Source: Rheinheimera sp. A13L
GTDB lineage: Bacteria; Pseudomonadota; Gammaproteobacteria; Enterobacterales; Alteromonadaceae
Direction of reading: 5' to 3'
Assembly: GCF_000217935.1 (NCBI RefSeq)
Contig: NZ_AFHI01000072.1
Location: forward strand, 1-64,000
DNA length: 64,000 nt
Shown here: one piece after another, positions 27,282 to 36,717 of the stretch
Numbering within the stretch: position 1 is the first letter of the stretch
Layout of the letters: the number at the start of each line of letters is the position of its first letter
Made by a program: the position numbers and the translations under genes
Notes under the pieces: model-generated
Told to the model about the DNA's origin: nothing
Databases searched by the model: none
Seen by the model: only the letters and a program-made list of their open reading frames with translations

Positions 27282-28082
27282 GTGAATAAAATCCTGTGTT
27301 GTGTTTTGCTGCTGGTTGTTTCTCGCCTGGCAGCCGCTGCAGAGACACCAGTGCTCACCTGGTGTCTGGATCATTTTTCGCGTTTTCATGCCTATGAAAC
27401 AGGTAAAGCACCCTACGGCCCTTCGGTAGACTTAATGCAGGAACTGGCGAAACGTGCCGGCTTCCAATTGCAATTCAGCCCAAAAACTCCTTCGGCACGC
27501 TGCTTTCGTCAGATGCAAACAGGCGAAGCAGATTTAATGAGTAATCTGAACTTTACCGACGATAGGGCTGAATTTATGTATCTGATGCCTTATAACGAAA
27601 GAATTCCTGAGTCTTTGTATTTAAAGGTCACAGACCCAAGGCAGATCCGTAATTTTAGCCAATTGGCCTCTTTAACTTTGGCGACTGTACGCAACTACAC
27701 GTACCACCCCAGCCTGATGTCATTAATCAAAAGCTCCAAGCGTCATGTTGAAATAGCCAGTATAGAAACAGGTTTTGAAATGCTGTTACGTGGCCGGGTA
27801 GATGGCTTAATAGTGCCCACTCAAAGCTCCCTGGATGTCATAGCAGACAAACAGGAACTGCATTATCAGTTTAAAAGAGCCCCTGTTGATTTCTCTGTGG
27901 TAGAAAAACGTTTTATCAATATTGGCTTGTCTAAAAAAAGCAGACATCTTGCACTACAAAACCGGATTGAACAGGCCATCGCCTCTATGGTGCAAGACGG
28001 CACAGTAAAAAAACTCTATGCCTTTAACCCTTTAGAACATGGCCCAACCTATCTGGCAGAGCCGGCAGAGGCGAAGCAATGA
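27282..28082 (+). CDS. Periplasmic substrate-binding-like protein (SBP_bac_3 type), copy 1
   Basis: The product has 266 residues with a signal peptide ending near 'RLAAAA'. The fold is that of amino-acid-type periplasmic binding proteins ('GPSVDLMQELAKRAGF', 'GEADLMSNLNFTDDRAEFMYLMPY'). A conserved 'WCLDHF' lies at the mature N terminus. The start codon is GTG. It overlaps a paralogue by 4 bp. No transporter genes flank the pair, so they may serve a separate sensor or be orphan binding proteins. The ligand is unknown; two Cys residues in each ('WCLDH' and 'RCF/RCL') could form a disulphide. Confidence 0.8.
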   Translation: MNKILCCVLLLVVSRLAAAAETPVLTWCLDHFSRFHAYETGKAPYGPSVDLMQELAKRAGFQLQFSPKTPSARCFRQMQTGEADLMSNLNFTDDRAEFMYLMPYNERIPESLYLKVTDPRQIRNFSQLASLTLATVRNYTYHPSLMSLIKSSKRHVEIASIETGFEMLLRGRVDGLIVPTQSSLDVIADKQELHYQFKRAPVDFSVVEKRFINIGLSKKSRHLALQNRIEQAIASMVQDGTVKKLYAFNPLEHGPTYLAEPAEAKQ

Positions 28083-28828
28083 TGAAAGTTTTTCTGTTGT
28101 GCTGTTTCAGTTTATTCAGTGCTTTGGCCTCAGCTTCAACTCTGGAATGGTGCCTTGATCATTTCCCACACAGGCATTTTTATCCTGACAATAGCGAACC
28201 TCATGGCCCTACTGTCGACCTGATGCAAGAACTATCGAAAAGAGCTGGTTTTACAATTACTTACAGTACAAACACCCCTTTCCCTCGTTGTTTACAACAT
28301 CTGAAACAGGGTAAAAGTGACCTGATGACCAGTCTGAATTACTCAGCAGCCAGAGCAGAATTTATGTATTTGCTGCCTTATGACAAAGCCAGAGTGGAAG
28401 TACTGTATCAACGAAAAGGCGCACCACCACTTAACAGTTGGGCCGAACTAAGCAACCAGCAGCTGGGTTTGGTTCGGGGCTATGTGTACAATGCGGCTTT
28501 ATTGGAAAAACTGACAGTGAAACATCAGGTAGAAGTGAGCAGTCTGGATATAGGTTTTGCGATGTTGCTGACAGGCCGTATTGATTCTCTGATTGCACCA
28601 GCTCAGCAGGCCATCAACGTCATAGACTCTAACCCTCGTTACAAATCCCAATTTCAACCCGCAGTCTTACAATTCCAGCCGGCTGAAGACCGTTTTGTCT
28701 ACCTGGGGTTATCGAAAAAATCTGTTAATCCAGAACAAAAACAACGGATCGAAACGGCGTTGCAGAGCATGCTCGACGACGGCTTAATTGATCATTTTCA
28801 CCACAATATCCAACGAGCAAAAGACTAA
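28079..28828 (+). CDS. Periplasmic substrate-binding-like protein, copy 2
   Basis: The product has 249 residues with a signal peptide. It is a paralogue of the preceding protein: 'WCLDHFPHRHF', 'GPTVDLMQELSKRAGF' and 'SDLMTSLNYSAARAEFMYLLPY' match in order and spacing. Translation is coupled by the 4-bp overlap. The pair is a tandem duplication that has diverged. No membrane or ATPase partner is nearby. The role is unknown; amino acid or polyamine binding is plausible only by family. Confidence 0.8.
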   Translation: MMKVFLLCCFSLFSALASASTLEWCLDHFPHRHFYPDNSEPHGPTVDLMQELSKRAGFTITYSTNTPFPRCLQHLKQGKSDLMTSLNYSAARAEFMYLLPYDKARVEVLYQRKGAPPLNSWAELSNQQLGLVRGYVYNAALLEKLTVKHQVEVSSLDIGFAMLLTGRIDSLIAPAQQAINVIDSNPRYKSQFQPAVLQFQPAEDRFVYLGLSKKSVNPEQKQRIETALQSMLDDGLIDHFHHNIQRAKD

Positions 28829-28902
28829 AGCTACCCTCAAAGAGGATCACAAGTTAAACTGCCTGTTATCAGCCACTTAGCTTTTTATTACCCAAAGTAA
28901 TT

Positions 28903-29010
28903 GCAGCTGCGACGCGGCAGCAAGTACAAGCATCCCCATGAGCATAGAGACACTATGTGATTGGGGTGCGCGAACGCAGCGAACAAAGTGGCAGCTTCAA
29001 GTACGAAGGG
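28903..29010 (+). repeat. Hairpin repeat element abutting recG
   Basis: Two related segments flank a hairpin: 28914-28930 (gcggcagcaagtacaag) and 28988-29008 (which shares 'ggcagc' and 'caagtac'). Between them CCCCA (28934-28938) pairs with TGGGG (28962-28966), and CATAG with CTATG inside. The right end supplies the Shine-Dalgarno of recG. Only one copy is in the window, so its repetitive nature across the genome is inferred. Confidence 0.45.
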
Positions 29011-29018
29011 AATATATT

Positions 29019-31100
29019 TTGACAGTTACAGCACTGGATACCCTATCCGTCAGCCAGCTAAAAGGTGTTGGCGCCAAAGTCAGTGAACTGCTGCATAAGC
29101 TGGGTATTCAGAGTGTGCAGGATTTGTTGTTTCATTTGCCCTTGCGTTATGAAGATCGTACCCGCCTTTACCCCATAGCCGACTTATGGCCGCAGCAAAC
29201 AGCGACAGTACAAGGCGAAGTGATCAGCAGTGAAATCACCTTTGGTAAAAGACGCAGCTGGCTGGTGTCTATTCGTGACGGTTCAGGCCATCTGACCTTA
29301 CGCTTTTTCCATTTTAATGCAGCGCAAAAAAATGCTGTCACGCCAGGTGTCACTTTAAGAGTGTTTGGTGAGGTGAAACGCGGCATGCGGGGTTTTGAGA
29401 TGATGCACCCCGAATACAAAGTCTTAAAAGACGGTATTGATCAGGATGTAGCTGAAACTCTGACCCCTGTTTATCCAAGCACTGAAGGTTTAAAACAAAA
29501 CAGCTGGCGTAATTTAACAGACGCCGCTTTGCAGGTATTACAACGCAGCAGCCCTATCGAATACTTAGCACCAGTGCTGGGCCACAACAGCTGGTCTTTG
29601 TCTGATGCTTTATTTTATCTGCACAGACCGCCACCAGATGCGTCTTTGCAATTGCTGGAGCAAGGCCAACATCCAGCGCAACAGCGCCTGATCTTCGAAG
29701 AATTAGTGGCACAACAGTTATCCATGCTGCAATTGCGCCAACAATGTCGTGTCCAGCAAAGTCGCAGTTTTGTAGTCGAAGAGCAGCAGGATCAACAATT
29801 TTTAGCCGCTTTGCCTTTTGCCCCTACAGCGGCCCAGCAGCGCGTGGTCAAAGAAATTCGCCATGATTTAGCTCAGACCGAACCTATGTTGCGTCTGGTG
29901 CAGGGCGATGTAGGTTCTGGCAAAACTTTAGTAGCGGCCTTGTCGGCTTTAACTGTGTTGAGCCGTGGCGCTCAGGTGGCCTTGATGGCCCCGACAGAGC
30001 TGTTGGCAGAACAGCATGCCAACACCTTCAAAGCCTGGCTGGAGCCTTTGGGTTATCAGATTGCCTGGCTGGCCGGTAAAGCCTCAGTCAAACAAAAGCA
30101 GTTACAGCTGAATGCTATTCAAACAGGTGAAGCCAAAATGGTGATTGGTACCCACGCTTTGTTTCAACAGCAGGTGCAGTTTCAACAACTGGCTTTCGTT
30201 ATTATCGATGAGCAACACAGATTTGGTGTGCACCAGCGTTTAGAGCTGCGTGAAAAAGGCGCTGATACCGGCTTTTATCCACATCAACTGGTGATGACGG
30301 CCACCCCTATACCCCGCACTTTAGCCATGACAGCTTATGCCGACTTAGATACCTCTGTTATAGACGAATTACCGCCAGGTCGTACTCCTGTCACTACAGT
30401 AGTATTGCCCGACAGCCGTCGTGGCGAAGTGACAGAACGAGTCAGGCAAGTCGTACAACAACAAGGCAGGCAGGCCTATTGGGTTTGTACTTTGATTGAA
30501 GAGTCGGAACAGTTGCAATGTCAGGCGGCGGAAATGACAACTGTAGAGCTGGCTGCCGCTTTACCGGATTTACGTATAGCTTTAGTGCATGGCCGCTTAA
30601 AAGCTGCGGAAAAACAACAGGTCATGGCCGCTTTTAAAGCCGGTGAACTGGATTTATTAGTCGCTACTACTGTGATTGAAGTAGGCGTTGATGTTCCCAA
30701 TGCCAGTTTAATGATTATTGAAAACCCCGAACGTTTAGGTTTAGCTCAGCTGCATCAATTACGTGGCCGGGTTGGCCGGGGCAGTGCAGCCTCCCACTGT
30801 GTGCTTCTGTATCACGCGCCTTTGTCACCCACAGCTCAGGCTCGTTTGGCGGTGCTGCGCGAAAGTAATGACGGTTTTGTGATAGCACAACGTGATTTGG
30901 AAATACGTGGGCCGGGCGAACTGCTGGGTACCAAACAAACAGGCCAGGTGAGCTACCGCATCGCCGACTTAAGCCGGGACGCTCAGCTTATCCCCGCAGC
31001 CCAACAAGCTGCAGCTTTACTCTGGCAACAATATCACCACAACTGCCCGCCTTTAATCCGCCGCTGGCTAGGTTTGAAAGAGATTTACGCCCAGGCGTGA
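29019..31100 (+). CDS. recG: ATP-dependent DNA helicase RecG
   Basis: The product has 693 residues from a TTG at 29019, exactly the E. coli length; the Shine-Dalgarno aaggga (29005-29010) fits this start. The longer frame from 28938 begins inside a hairpin repeat and is rejected. Domains in order are the wedge/OB domain ('SLKGVG-like QLKGVGAKVSELLHKLG', 'LPLRYEDRTRLYPI'), Walker A 'GDVGSGKT', the DEQH box 'DEQHRFGVHQR' and 'LRGRVGRG'. RecG remodels stalled forks and branched DNA. The neighbour order after spoT/ridA is common in related genera, with two binding-protein genes inserted here. Confidence 0.95.
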   Translation: MTVTALDTLSVSQLKGVGAKVSELLHKLGIQSVQDLLFHLPLRYEDRTRLYPIADLWPQQTATVQGEVISSEITFGKRRSWLVSIRDGSGHLTLRFFHFNAAQKNAVTPGVTLRVFGEVKRGMRGFEMMHPEYKVLKDGIDQDVAETLTPVYPSTEGLKQNSWRNLTDAALQVLQRSSPIEYLAPVLGHNSWSLSDALFYLHRPPPDASLQLLEQGQHPAQQRLIFEELVAQQLSMLQLRQQCRVQQSRSFVVEEQQDQQFLAALPFAPTAAQQRVVKEIRHDLAQTEPMLRLVQGDVGSGKTLVAALSALTVLSRGAQVALMAPTELLAEQHANTFKAWLEPLGYQIAWLAGKASVKQKQLQLNAIQTGEAKMVIGTHALFQQQVQFQQLAFVIIDEQHRFGVHQRLELREKGADTGFYPHQLVMTATPIPRTLAMTAYADLDTSVIDELPPGRTPVTTVVLPDSRRGEVTERVRQVVQQQGRQAYWVCTLIEESEQLQCQAAEMTTVELAAALPDLRIALVHGRLKAAEKQQVMAAFKAGELDLLVATTVIEVGVDVPNASLMIIENPERLGLAQLHQLRGRVGRGSAASHCVLLYHAPLSPTAQARLAVLRESNDGFVIAQRDLEIRGPGELLGTKQTGQVSYRIADLSRDAQLIPAAQQAAALLWQQYHHNCPPLIRRWLGLKEIYAQA

Positions 31101-31245
31101 CAATTTCAAAACAAATTTCTATTTTTTATTACAGAAACCATTAACTCTGGCCGCTTATAATAGTCAGAGTAAAAAAGACAAGGAAAGTGCTTTCAATCTG
31201 AGGGATTTAGTGAAGTAGTAAAATCTCAAAGAAGGAAACAACATA

Positions 31246-31920
31246 ATGCGGCTCATCAGCGCAATCATTCTTTTCACTTATGCAGTGGCTTTTAATCTTG
31301 ATGCCAGGCAAATCCAGAGCATCAAAGCATTCCAGGCTTTAGAGCCCTATCAGGTGATATCCCCGGAACCCAGACAATGGAGCAACGCCCTTAGTTTTGG
31401 TATCTGGCATACAACAAGCCCACAACAACATCATACCCAAGGCTCTGCTTTAGCTATCTTAGGATTACCCCTGGATGCTCAAACACCAGCCTATCAACTC
31501 ACTATGACAAATGGGCTGCAGTGGCAATATCTGGAATGTGTCAGTCGTCGCCATCTGACAGAAATAGCTCACTGGCCTGTCCACTCGAATAAAGGCCAGA
31601 AACCTGCTTTGGCTTGCGGCATTAGCGGATTAGCTGATGTAACTTTCTACCTGACTCCTGAGTGGGATAACCAATTTGTCGGATATAGTGAATTGTCAGA
31701 CCGCTCAATCAAAATTCGGTCACTGCATTTTCTGGAAAAAACCACCTATCCAACACTCTTTCCTGTTGGCTATTTATTAACTGACGAACAAGGAGCTTTA
31801 GCTCAGGTGGAAATATCAGGCAGTGGCCGGGTTTGGTTCAGACCAGGTTTAACAGACCAAACCCAACTTGAACTGGCTGCTCGTGTAGCAGTTCTGTTAT
31901 TGTTTAATCCACAAAACTGA
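31246..31920 (+). CDS. Hypothetical exported protein
   Basis: The product has 224 residues with a signal peptide ('LISAIILFTYAVAFNLDA') and no other membrane segment. I do not recognise a family. The start has a good Shine-Dalgarno (aagaagga). Its end is 15 bp before a VOC gene, so they may be cotranscribed. Internal Cys residues near the middle ('YLECVSRRH', 'LACGIS') may pair. Confidence 0.5.
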   Translation: MRLISAIILFTYAVAFNLDARQIQSIKAFQALEPYQVISPEPRQWSNALSFGIWHTTSPQQHHTQGSALAILGLPLDAQTPAYQLTMTNGLQWQYLECVSRRHLTEIAHWPVHSNKGQKPALACGISGLADVTFYLTPEWDNQFVGYSELSDRSIKIRSLHFLEKTTYPTLFPVGYLLTDEQGALAQVEISGSGRVWFRPGLTDQTQLELAARVAVLLLFNPQN

Positions 31921-31935
31921 TGGACTGAAGCAATA

Positions 31936-32346
31936 ATGTTCCAAATAGTTCAGATTGACCATGTAGTGCTGCGGGTGAAAAACCTGCAGCTGATGCTGGA
32001 TTTTTATCAGCAAGTGCTGGGTTGTAGCTTAGAACGCGAAGAAACCGATTTAGGTTTATATCAATTAAGGGCCGGCACTAGCCTGATTGATCTCGTGCCT
32101 GTGGATCAACCTTTAGGGCAACAAGGTGGTAAAGCACCTGGCCCTGAAGGCCACAATATGGACCACTTGTGCTTACGTATTGAGCCTTTTGATGCACACA
32201 GTCTGCAGCAGTATTTTCAAAGCAAAGGGGTAACGGCTGGCCCGGTTGAATCACGTTATGGGGCTGAAGGTAAGGGTCCGTCAATTTATATTCAGGACCC
32301 GGAGGGCAATACCATAGAACTGAAAGGCCCAGCTGCCTGCCTCTGA
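31936..32346 (+). CDS. VOC-family (glyoxalase/dioxygenase-like) protein
   Basis: The product has 136 residues. The fold pattern is 'IDHVVLRVKNLQLMLDFYQQVLG' at the N terminus, 'MDHLCLRI' in the second module and 'IYIQDPEGNTIEL' at the end, giving the metal ligands H, H and E. It is one of the small vicinal-oxygen-chelate proteins, which include glyoxalases and resistance or dioxygenase enzymes. The reaction is not predictable. No partner genes nearby narrow it down. Confidence 0.8.
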   Translation: MFQIVQIDHVVLRVKNLQLMLDFYQQVLGCSLEREETDLGLYQLRAGTSLIDLVPVDQPLGQQGGKAPGPEGHNMDHLCLRIEPFDAHSLQQYFQSKGVTAGPVESRYGAEGKGPSIYIQDPEGNTIELKGPAACL

Positions 32347-32365
32347 TTCAATAGTGCAAAGAGAC

Positions 32366-32386
32366 GGGCGCGGATAAGCCACGCCC
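32366..32386. repeat. Short GC-rich hairpin between convergent genes
   Basis: GGGCG (32366-32370) pairs with CGCCC (32382-32386) around an 11-nt loop, between the VOC stop and the rarD stop. It resembles a REP-type intergenic hairpin and may act as a weak terminator. No second copy is seen in the window. Confidence 0.35.
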
Positions 32387-32399
32387 CTACGCTGCCGCC

Positions 32400-33308
32400 T
32401 TATTCCACTGGCTGAACAGCCGGTCTTTTCCGCAGCGCCAGATACGCATCCAGTGAATACACAATCAATGCAAGCCAGATAAAACCGAAGGTTACCAGCT
32501 TAGCTGTAGTCAGAGTTTCGTTGTACAACCAAACCCCAAATACAAACATAAAACTTGGCCCTATGTATTGAAAAAAGCCCATAGTGGAGAGCTGTAAGCG
32601 TTTGGCGCCCGCAATAAAAAACAGCAAAGGCACTGTAGTGACAAAACCTGCAGCTATCAGCCACAAGTTTAAACTCCAGCTGTTTTGACTAAAATCAGCT
32701 GCACTGCTGTCTGCAAACTGCCACCAGTAATACAAAGCTAAAGGCAATAACAACAGGGATTCAATAAAAAGCCCGGTAATGGCATCAATCGCCAGCTTTT
32801 TCCGGAATAAGCCATAAAGAGCAAAAGTACAGGCCAGCGTTAATGCAATCCAGGGTACAGAACCAAAAGTGACCAATTGGATCAGCACCCCTGTAGCCGC
32901 CAGCGACAAAGCAAGCCACTGAAATTTACGTAACCGTTCACCGAGAAAAAACATACCCAACAGCACATTCAGCAAGGGGTTGATGTAATAGCCTAAACTG
33001 GCATCCAGCATATGATGATTATTCACAGCCCAGATAAACAAACCCCAGTTGCCGCCTAAAATCAGCGAGGTGCCTAACAAAGCCAATACCATTTTAGGTT
33101 GAGCTAAAATTTGCTGCACTTTGCTCCATTGCTGCATCGCAAACACAATCAGCACCAACAATACAAAAGACCAGACGACTCTGTGGATCAGAATTTCCTG
33201 CGCTGGCACAAAATCAATTTGTTTAAAATAAAGCGGAGCTATACCCCACAAGGTGTAAGCACTGGCGGCAAAGGCGCCACCTATTTTTTGCGCCGGACTT
33301 AAAGACAT
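32400..33308 (-). CDS. rarD: EamA-family transporter RarD
   Basis: The product has 302 residues from the ATG at 33308 (a GTG three codons earlier is possible). About ten membrane segments and the typical 'AYTLWGIAPLYFKQIDFVPAQEILIHRVVWSF' pattern (about residues 15-45) match RarD. It belongs to the drug/metabolite transporter superfamily; the natural substrate is unsettled. It is monocistronic here, convergent with the VOC gene. Confidence 0.88.
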   Translation of the reverse strand: MSLSPAQKIGGAFAASAYTLWGIAPLYFKQIDFVPAQEILIHRVVWSFVLLVLIVFAMQQWSKVQQILAQPKMVLALLGTSLILGGNWGLFIWAVNNHHMLDASLGYYINPLLNVLLGMFFLGERLRKFQWLALSLAATGVLIQLVTFGSVPWIALTLACTFALYGLFRKKLAIDAITGLFIESLLLLPLALYYWWQFADSSAADFSQNSWSLNLWLIAAGFVTTVPLLFFIAGAKRLQLSTMGFFQYIGPSFMFVFGVWLYNETLTTAKLVTFGFIWLALIVYSLDAYLALRKRPAVQPVE

Positions 33309-33441
33309 ATCTACCACTCTTGCTGAGGCATACAGATATTGAGGAAGGCCGGCATTGTACTGGATAAGAGGTCCTCAGGCGATGTTCCGAAGACCAATCT
33401 GGCGCAATATCAGATAAATCTGGCTGAAAGCTGTTTTAGTT

Positions 33442-33894
33442 TTACCCTACAAGATAAGTACCTGTGCCCAAAGCTATATGAATGCCCTGCTCGTTATGCA
33501 ACTCCATGCGGCAAACACAAACCTTATTACCAGTGCGGATCACCTGAGCTGTAGCAATAAACTGCTGACCACGACCAGGTCGTAAATAATCAGTACGAAT
33601 ATCGATAGTGCTCATTTTGCCGAGTTTTTCCGCCAGTTCAGCGTCAGCTATATCACCAAAACGGCTTAAAGCGCTGGAGACGGCCATCAGGCCCCCTACT
33701 ACATCCAGCACTGAGGCAATGACACCGCCATGTAAAATCTGCTGCACCGGATTGCCGACCAACTGGCCTGCCCAGTCAAAACGCACTTCAGCTTGTTGCT
33801 CATCAAAACGGGTGACTTTTAACCCCAACAATCTGTTAAAAGGCATCTGGTCAAAAGTATCGGCGATAAAAGGCAGTAACTGATCGGCGTGCAT
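33442..33894 (-). CDS. PaaI-family hotdog thioesterase
   Basis: The product has 150 residues from the ATG at 33894; a 21-residue longer frame has no family support. 'ILHGGVIASVLDVVGGLMAV' carries the HGG motif of PaaI/YbdB-like acyl-CoA thioesterases, and 'IDIRTDYLRPGRGQ' is the typical second strand. It hydrolyses aryl- or acyl-CoA esters. It is divergent from recQ, with about 130 bp between. The specific acyl substrate is unknown. Confidence 0.85.
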   Translation of the reverse strand: MHADQLLPFIADTFDQMPFNRLLGLKVTRFDEQQAEVRFDWAGQLVGNPVQQILHGGVIASVLDVVGGLMAVSSALSRFGDIADAELAEKLGKMSTIDIRTDYLRPGRGQQFIATAQVIRTGNKVCVCRMELHNEQGIHIALGTGTYLVG

Positions 33895-34023
33895 AAGGTT
33901 CTCAATGTGACTGGTAAGAGCAGTAAGGAATTTACCCCAGTACAGCCAATGACACAATGCCCAAGACAGCTCCGCCGCTTTTGGCTACAATGCGCCAGAT
34001 TTTTCATAACGCAGTAACGCCTT

Positions 34024-35823
34024 TTGCCACAACTATTGTTCGACACCTTAAAACAAGCTTTTGGTTACAGCCAGTTCCGTCATGGACAACTGGAGGTGAT
34101 CCAGGCTTGCCTGAGCGGTCAGGACACTTTTGTGCTGATGCCAACAGGTGGCGGTAAATCGTTGTGTTATCAGTTACCTGCTTTGATGCTACCTTATGTC
34201 ACTGTGGTGGTATCACCTTTAATGTCGCTGATGAAAGATCAGGTCGACGCGTTACAGGCCAATGGTATAGCGGCTGAATTTATTAACAGCAGCCAAAGCA
34301 GAGAAGAAATTCAGGATGTGATCCGCCGTTTACGTAACCAGCAGCTGAAGCTGTTGTATCTGGCGCCTGAGCGGTTATTGCAAGCTGATTTTATGTCGCG
34401 CCTGGCGGAAGTGGGTGTCAGTTTGTTTGCCATAGACGAAGCTCACTGTATTTCACAGTGGGGCCACGACTTCAGGCCTCACTACACTGAACTGGCGCAG
34501 CTCAAGCACTATTTCCCCCATGTACCTATGATGGCTTTAACAGCCACAGCAGACCCAGCTACCCAAAAAGACATCAGCCGTCAGCTGAACTTACAGCAAC
34601 CTTATATCTCTGTCGGCAGCTTTGACCGGCCTAATATCCGCTACACAGTTCAGGAAAAATTCCGCCCGCTGGAACAGGTGGTCAATTACCTGAAACTGCA
34701 GGAGCAACAAAGTGGCATTATTTATTGTGCTTCACGTCGTAAAGTCGACGAGCTGACCGAGCAGCTGGCAGGCAAAGGTTTTCAGGTGGCGGCTTATCAC
34801 GCGGGCTTAACCAACGAGCAACGTAACTCGGTGCAGGAAGCCTTTAAAAAAGACCAAATCCAGCTGATTATCGCCACTGTGGCTTTTGGCATGGGCGTGA
34901 ACAAATCCAATATACGTTTTGTCATTCACTTTGAATTACCCCGTACCATCGAAGCTTATTATCAGGAAACAGGCCGGGCTGGCCGTGACGGTGTGCCTGC
35001 AGAAGCTTTGATGCTGGTGGACCCTGCTGATATAGCCCGGATGCGCAGCTGGATCGAAAAAGATGAAAACAACAGCAGAACCGAAGTGGCGTTGCAGCGC
35101 TTTAACCAGATGGCCGCTTTTGCTCAGGCTCAAACCTGCCGGCGTTTAGTGCTACTGAACTATTTTGGTGAATCAAGCCAGAAACCCTGCGGCAATTGCG
35201 ATATTTGTATAGACCCACCTAAACAGTTTGATGCCACTGAGCTGGCGCGAAAAGCCTTGTCTTGTGTCTACAGAGTCAATCAAAGTTTTGGTATGAACCA
35301 TGTCATAGACGTATTGCGTGGCAGCCAAACCAGCCGCATTCACGAACTGGGGCACGATAAACTATCCACTTATGCGATAGGCAAAGATCAGTCACACGAC
35401 TACTGGCTGAGTATTTTGCGCCAATTGGTGCATTGTGGTTTATTGCAGCAGGATATCAGCCAGCACTCGGTATTAAAACTGCAGGAAGCTGCACGGGCTG
35501 TACTCAGGGCAGAACAAACACTGCAACTGGCTGTACCACGTCTGGTGCAAACCAAAGCCAGCAGTAGCAGCAAAACCACAGCACCACAAAACTATGACCG
35601 CAAGCTGTTTGCCCGCTTAAAAGTACTGCGTAAAGCCATAGCAGAACGCGATGACGTGCCGCCTTTTGTGGTGTTCTCAGACGCCACTCTGATCGAAATG
35701 GCGCAAGCCTGCCCAACCAACAGCGTGGAGTTCTTAGCAATCAGCGGTGTAGGCCAGACTAAACTGGGCCGTTATGGCGCTGATTTCCTTGATTTAATCA
35801 GCGATTATTTAGCGGGCGATTAA
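34024..35823 (+). CDS. recQ: ATP-dependent DNA helicase RecQ
   Basis: The product has 599 residues. The helicase core has Walker A '[14 protein letters not shown]', the DEAH box '[15 protein letters not shown]' and the motif '[21 protein letters not shown]'. The zinc site is 'CRRLVL' with 'CGNCDIC', and a C-terminal HRDC domain follows ('[20 protein letters not shown]'). It acts in recombination repair and fork processing. The start is uncertain: TTG at 34024 or TTG at 34036, since an in-frame TAA closes the frame at 34015. No ATG is available without losing conserved residues. Confidence 0.93.
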   Translation: MPQLLFDTLKQAFGYSQFRHGQLEVIQACLSGQDTFVLMPTGGGKSLCYQLPALMLPYVTVVVSPLMSLMKDQVDALQANGIAAEFINSSQSREEIQDVIRRLRNQQLKLLYLAPERLLQADFMSRLAEVGVSLFAIDEAHCISQWGHDFRPHYTELAQLKHYFPHVPMMALTATADPATQKDISRQLNLQQPYISVGSFDRPNIRYTVQEKFRPLEQVVNYLKLQEQQSGIIYCASRRKVDELTEQLAGKGFQVAAYHAGLTNEQRNSVQEAFKKDQIQLIIATVAFGMGVNKSNIRFVIHFELPRTIEAYYQETGRAGRDGVPAEALMLVDPADIARMRSWIEKDENNSRTEVALQRFNQMAAFAQAQTCRRLVLLNYFGESSQKPCGNCDICIDPPKQFDATELARKALSCVYRVNQSFGMNHVIDVLRGSQTSRIHELGHDKLSTYAIGKDQSHDYWLSILRQLVHCGLLQQDISQHSVLKLQEAARAVLRAEQTLQLAVPRLVQTKASSSSKTTAPQNYDRKLFARLKVLRKAIAERDDVPPFVVFSDATLIEMAQACPTNSVEFLAISGVGQTKLGRYGADFLDLISDYLAGD

Positions 35824-35911
35824 CGTTGCATTGACACAAAAAAGCATTCATATTAACCTGCCGCCTCAACTACAGCTTTAGACCTATCACCCAGAGGCAA
35901 AGTAAAAGCTT

Positions 35912-36169
35912 ATGCAAAAACATGGATTTGGTTTTATTGTCATTCTGGCAAGTGCAGCTTTAATGACTGGATGCAGTAGCTACGATAAACATCAGGCCGC
36001 CCAATCTTTTCTGGATGGCATGGGAAATAGCGTTGAGGTCAGAGAAAAACAAGCAGAACAGCAGCATCGGAAACCGGATTCTTCTTTGCTGCCAGATGTG
36101 ATAAACGGCGTCTTAAATGTGGGTTTGCAGTGGTTGGTTGCCTCAGAAGAACCAGCAGATAAAAACTGA
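35912..36169 (+). CDS. Small putative lipoprotein
   Basis: The product has 85 residues with a lipoprotein signal: a hydrophobic stretch then 'LMTGCSS', where the Cys is about residue 21. The mature part is charged and helical. I do not recognise a family. It is 88 bp after recQ and convergent with the cytochrome gene. The function is unknown. Confidence 0.6.
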   Translation: MQKHGFGFIVILASAALMTGCSSYDKHQAAQSFLDGMGNSVEVREKQAEQQHRKPDSSLLPDVINGVLNVGLQWLVASEEPADKN

Positions 36170-36180
36170 TTTTTGCATCA

Positions 36181-36200
36181 GGCTGCCGGCTCCGACAGCC
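36181..36200. terminator. Hairpin between convergent genes
   Basis: GGCTG and CAGCC pair around a 10-nt loop just after the lipoprotein gene and before the cytochrome gene stop. There is no T run, so confidence is low. Confidence 0.35.
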
Positions 36201-36219
36201 GCCCTGTTACAACCCATCC

Positions 36220-36528
36220 CTATTTCTTTGCAGGCAAAGCCGCAAAATAGGCTGCTAAATCCAGAATATCTGCATCAGACAAACCTGCTGCCATAGGTGA
36301 CATCACAGCATGTTTACGTTGGCCATCACGGTAAGCTTTGATGGAGCTTTCCAGATACTTCACTTTTTGCCCTGCTAAGTTCGGGTAATCCGGAATCACA
36401 GACACCCCTTCAGCACCATGGCAAGCAGCACAAACCGCAGCTTTGGTTTTTCCAGCAGCTGCATCTTGCGCCATAGCTGGCGCAGCCAACCCGACTAAAA
36501 CTAATACTATCAAAGACATAAATCGCAT
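36220..36528 (-). CDS. Class I c-type cytochrome
   Basis: The product has 102 residues from the ATG at 36528, which has agggag at a better distance than the ATG at 36537. There is a signal peptide ('[16 protein letters not shown]'). The haem site is 'CAACH', and the distal Met ligand is probably in '[13 protein letters not shown]', as in cytochrome c4/c5-like proteins. It is an exported electron carrier. It may serve terminal oxidases, but no oxidase gene is adjacent. Confidence 0.88.
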   Translation of the reverse strand: MRFMSLIVLVLVGLAAPAMAQDAAAGKTKAAVCAACHGAEGVSVIPDYPNLAGQKVKYLESSIKAYRDGQRKHAVMSPMAAGLSDADILDLAAYFAALPAKK

Positions 36529-36717
36529 TATTGTCATTCTCCCTGAATATGGACTTTGGGTTTATTTTTTTAGATCTTTTGTCCATTAAAGACCTAAGCA
36601 CTTGTTTATACAAGTCAGAGCGCAAAATACATCCAAAGAGCCGCTTCAACACCAGAAAGCGCTTGAGCTAAGCAGATACAGCAACCACAATAGGCCATTG
36701 CAGTTTTGGGATTGGTT

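Noticed and set aside
28938-29018. Longer recG start with 27 extra residues
   Set aside because: The ATG lies inside a hairpin repeat and the extra residues do not fit RecG, while a good Shine-Dalgarno precedes the TTG at 29019.
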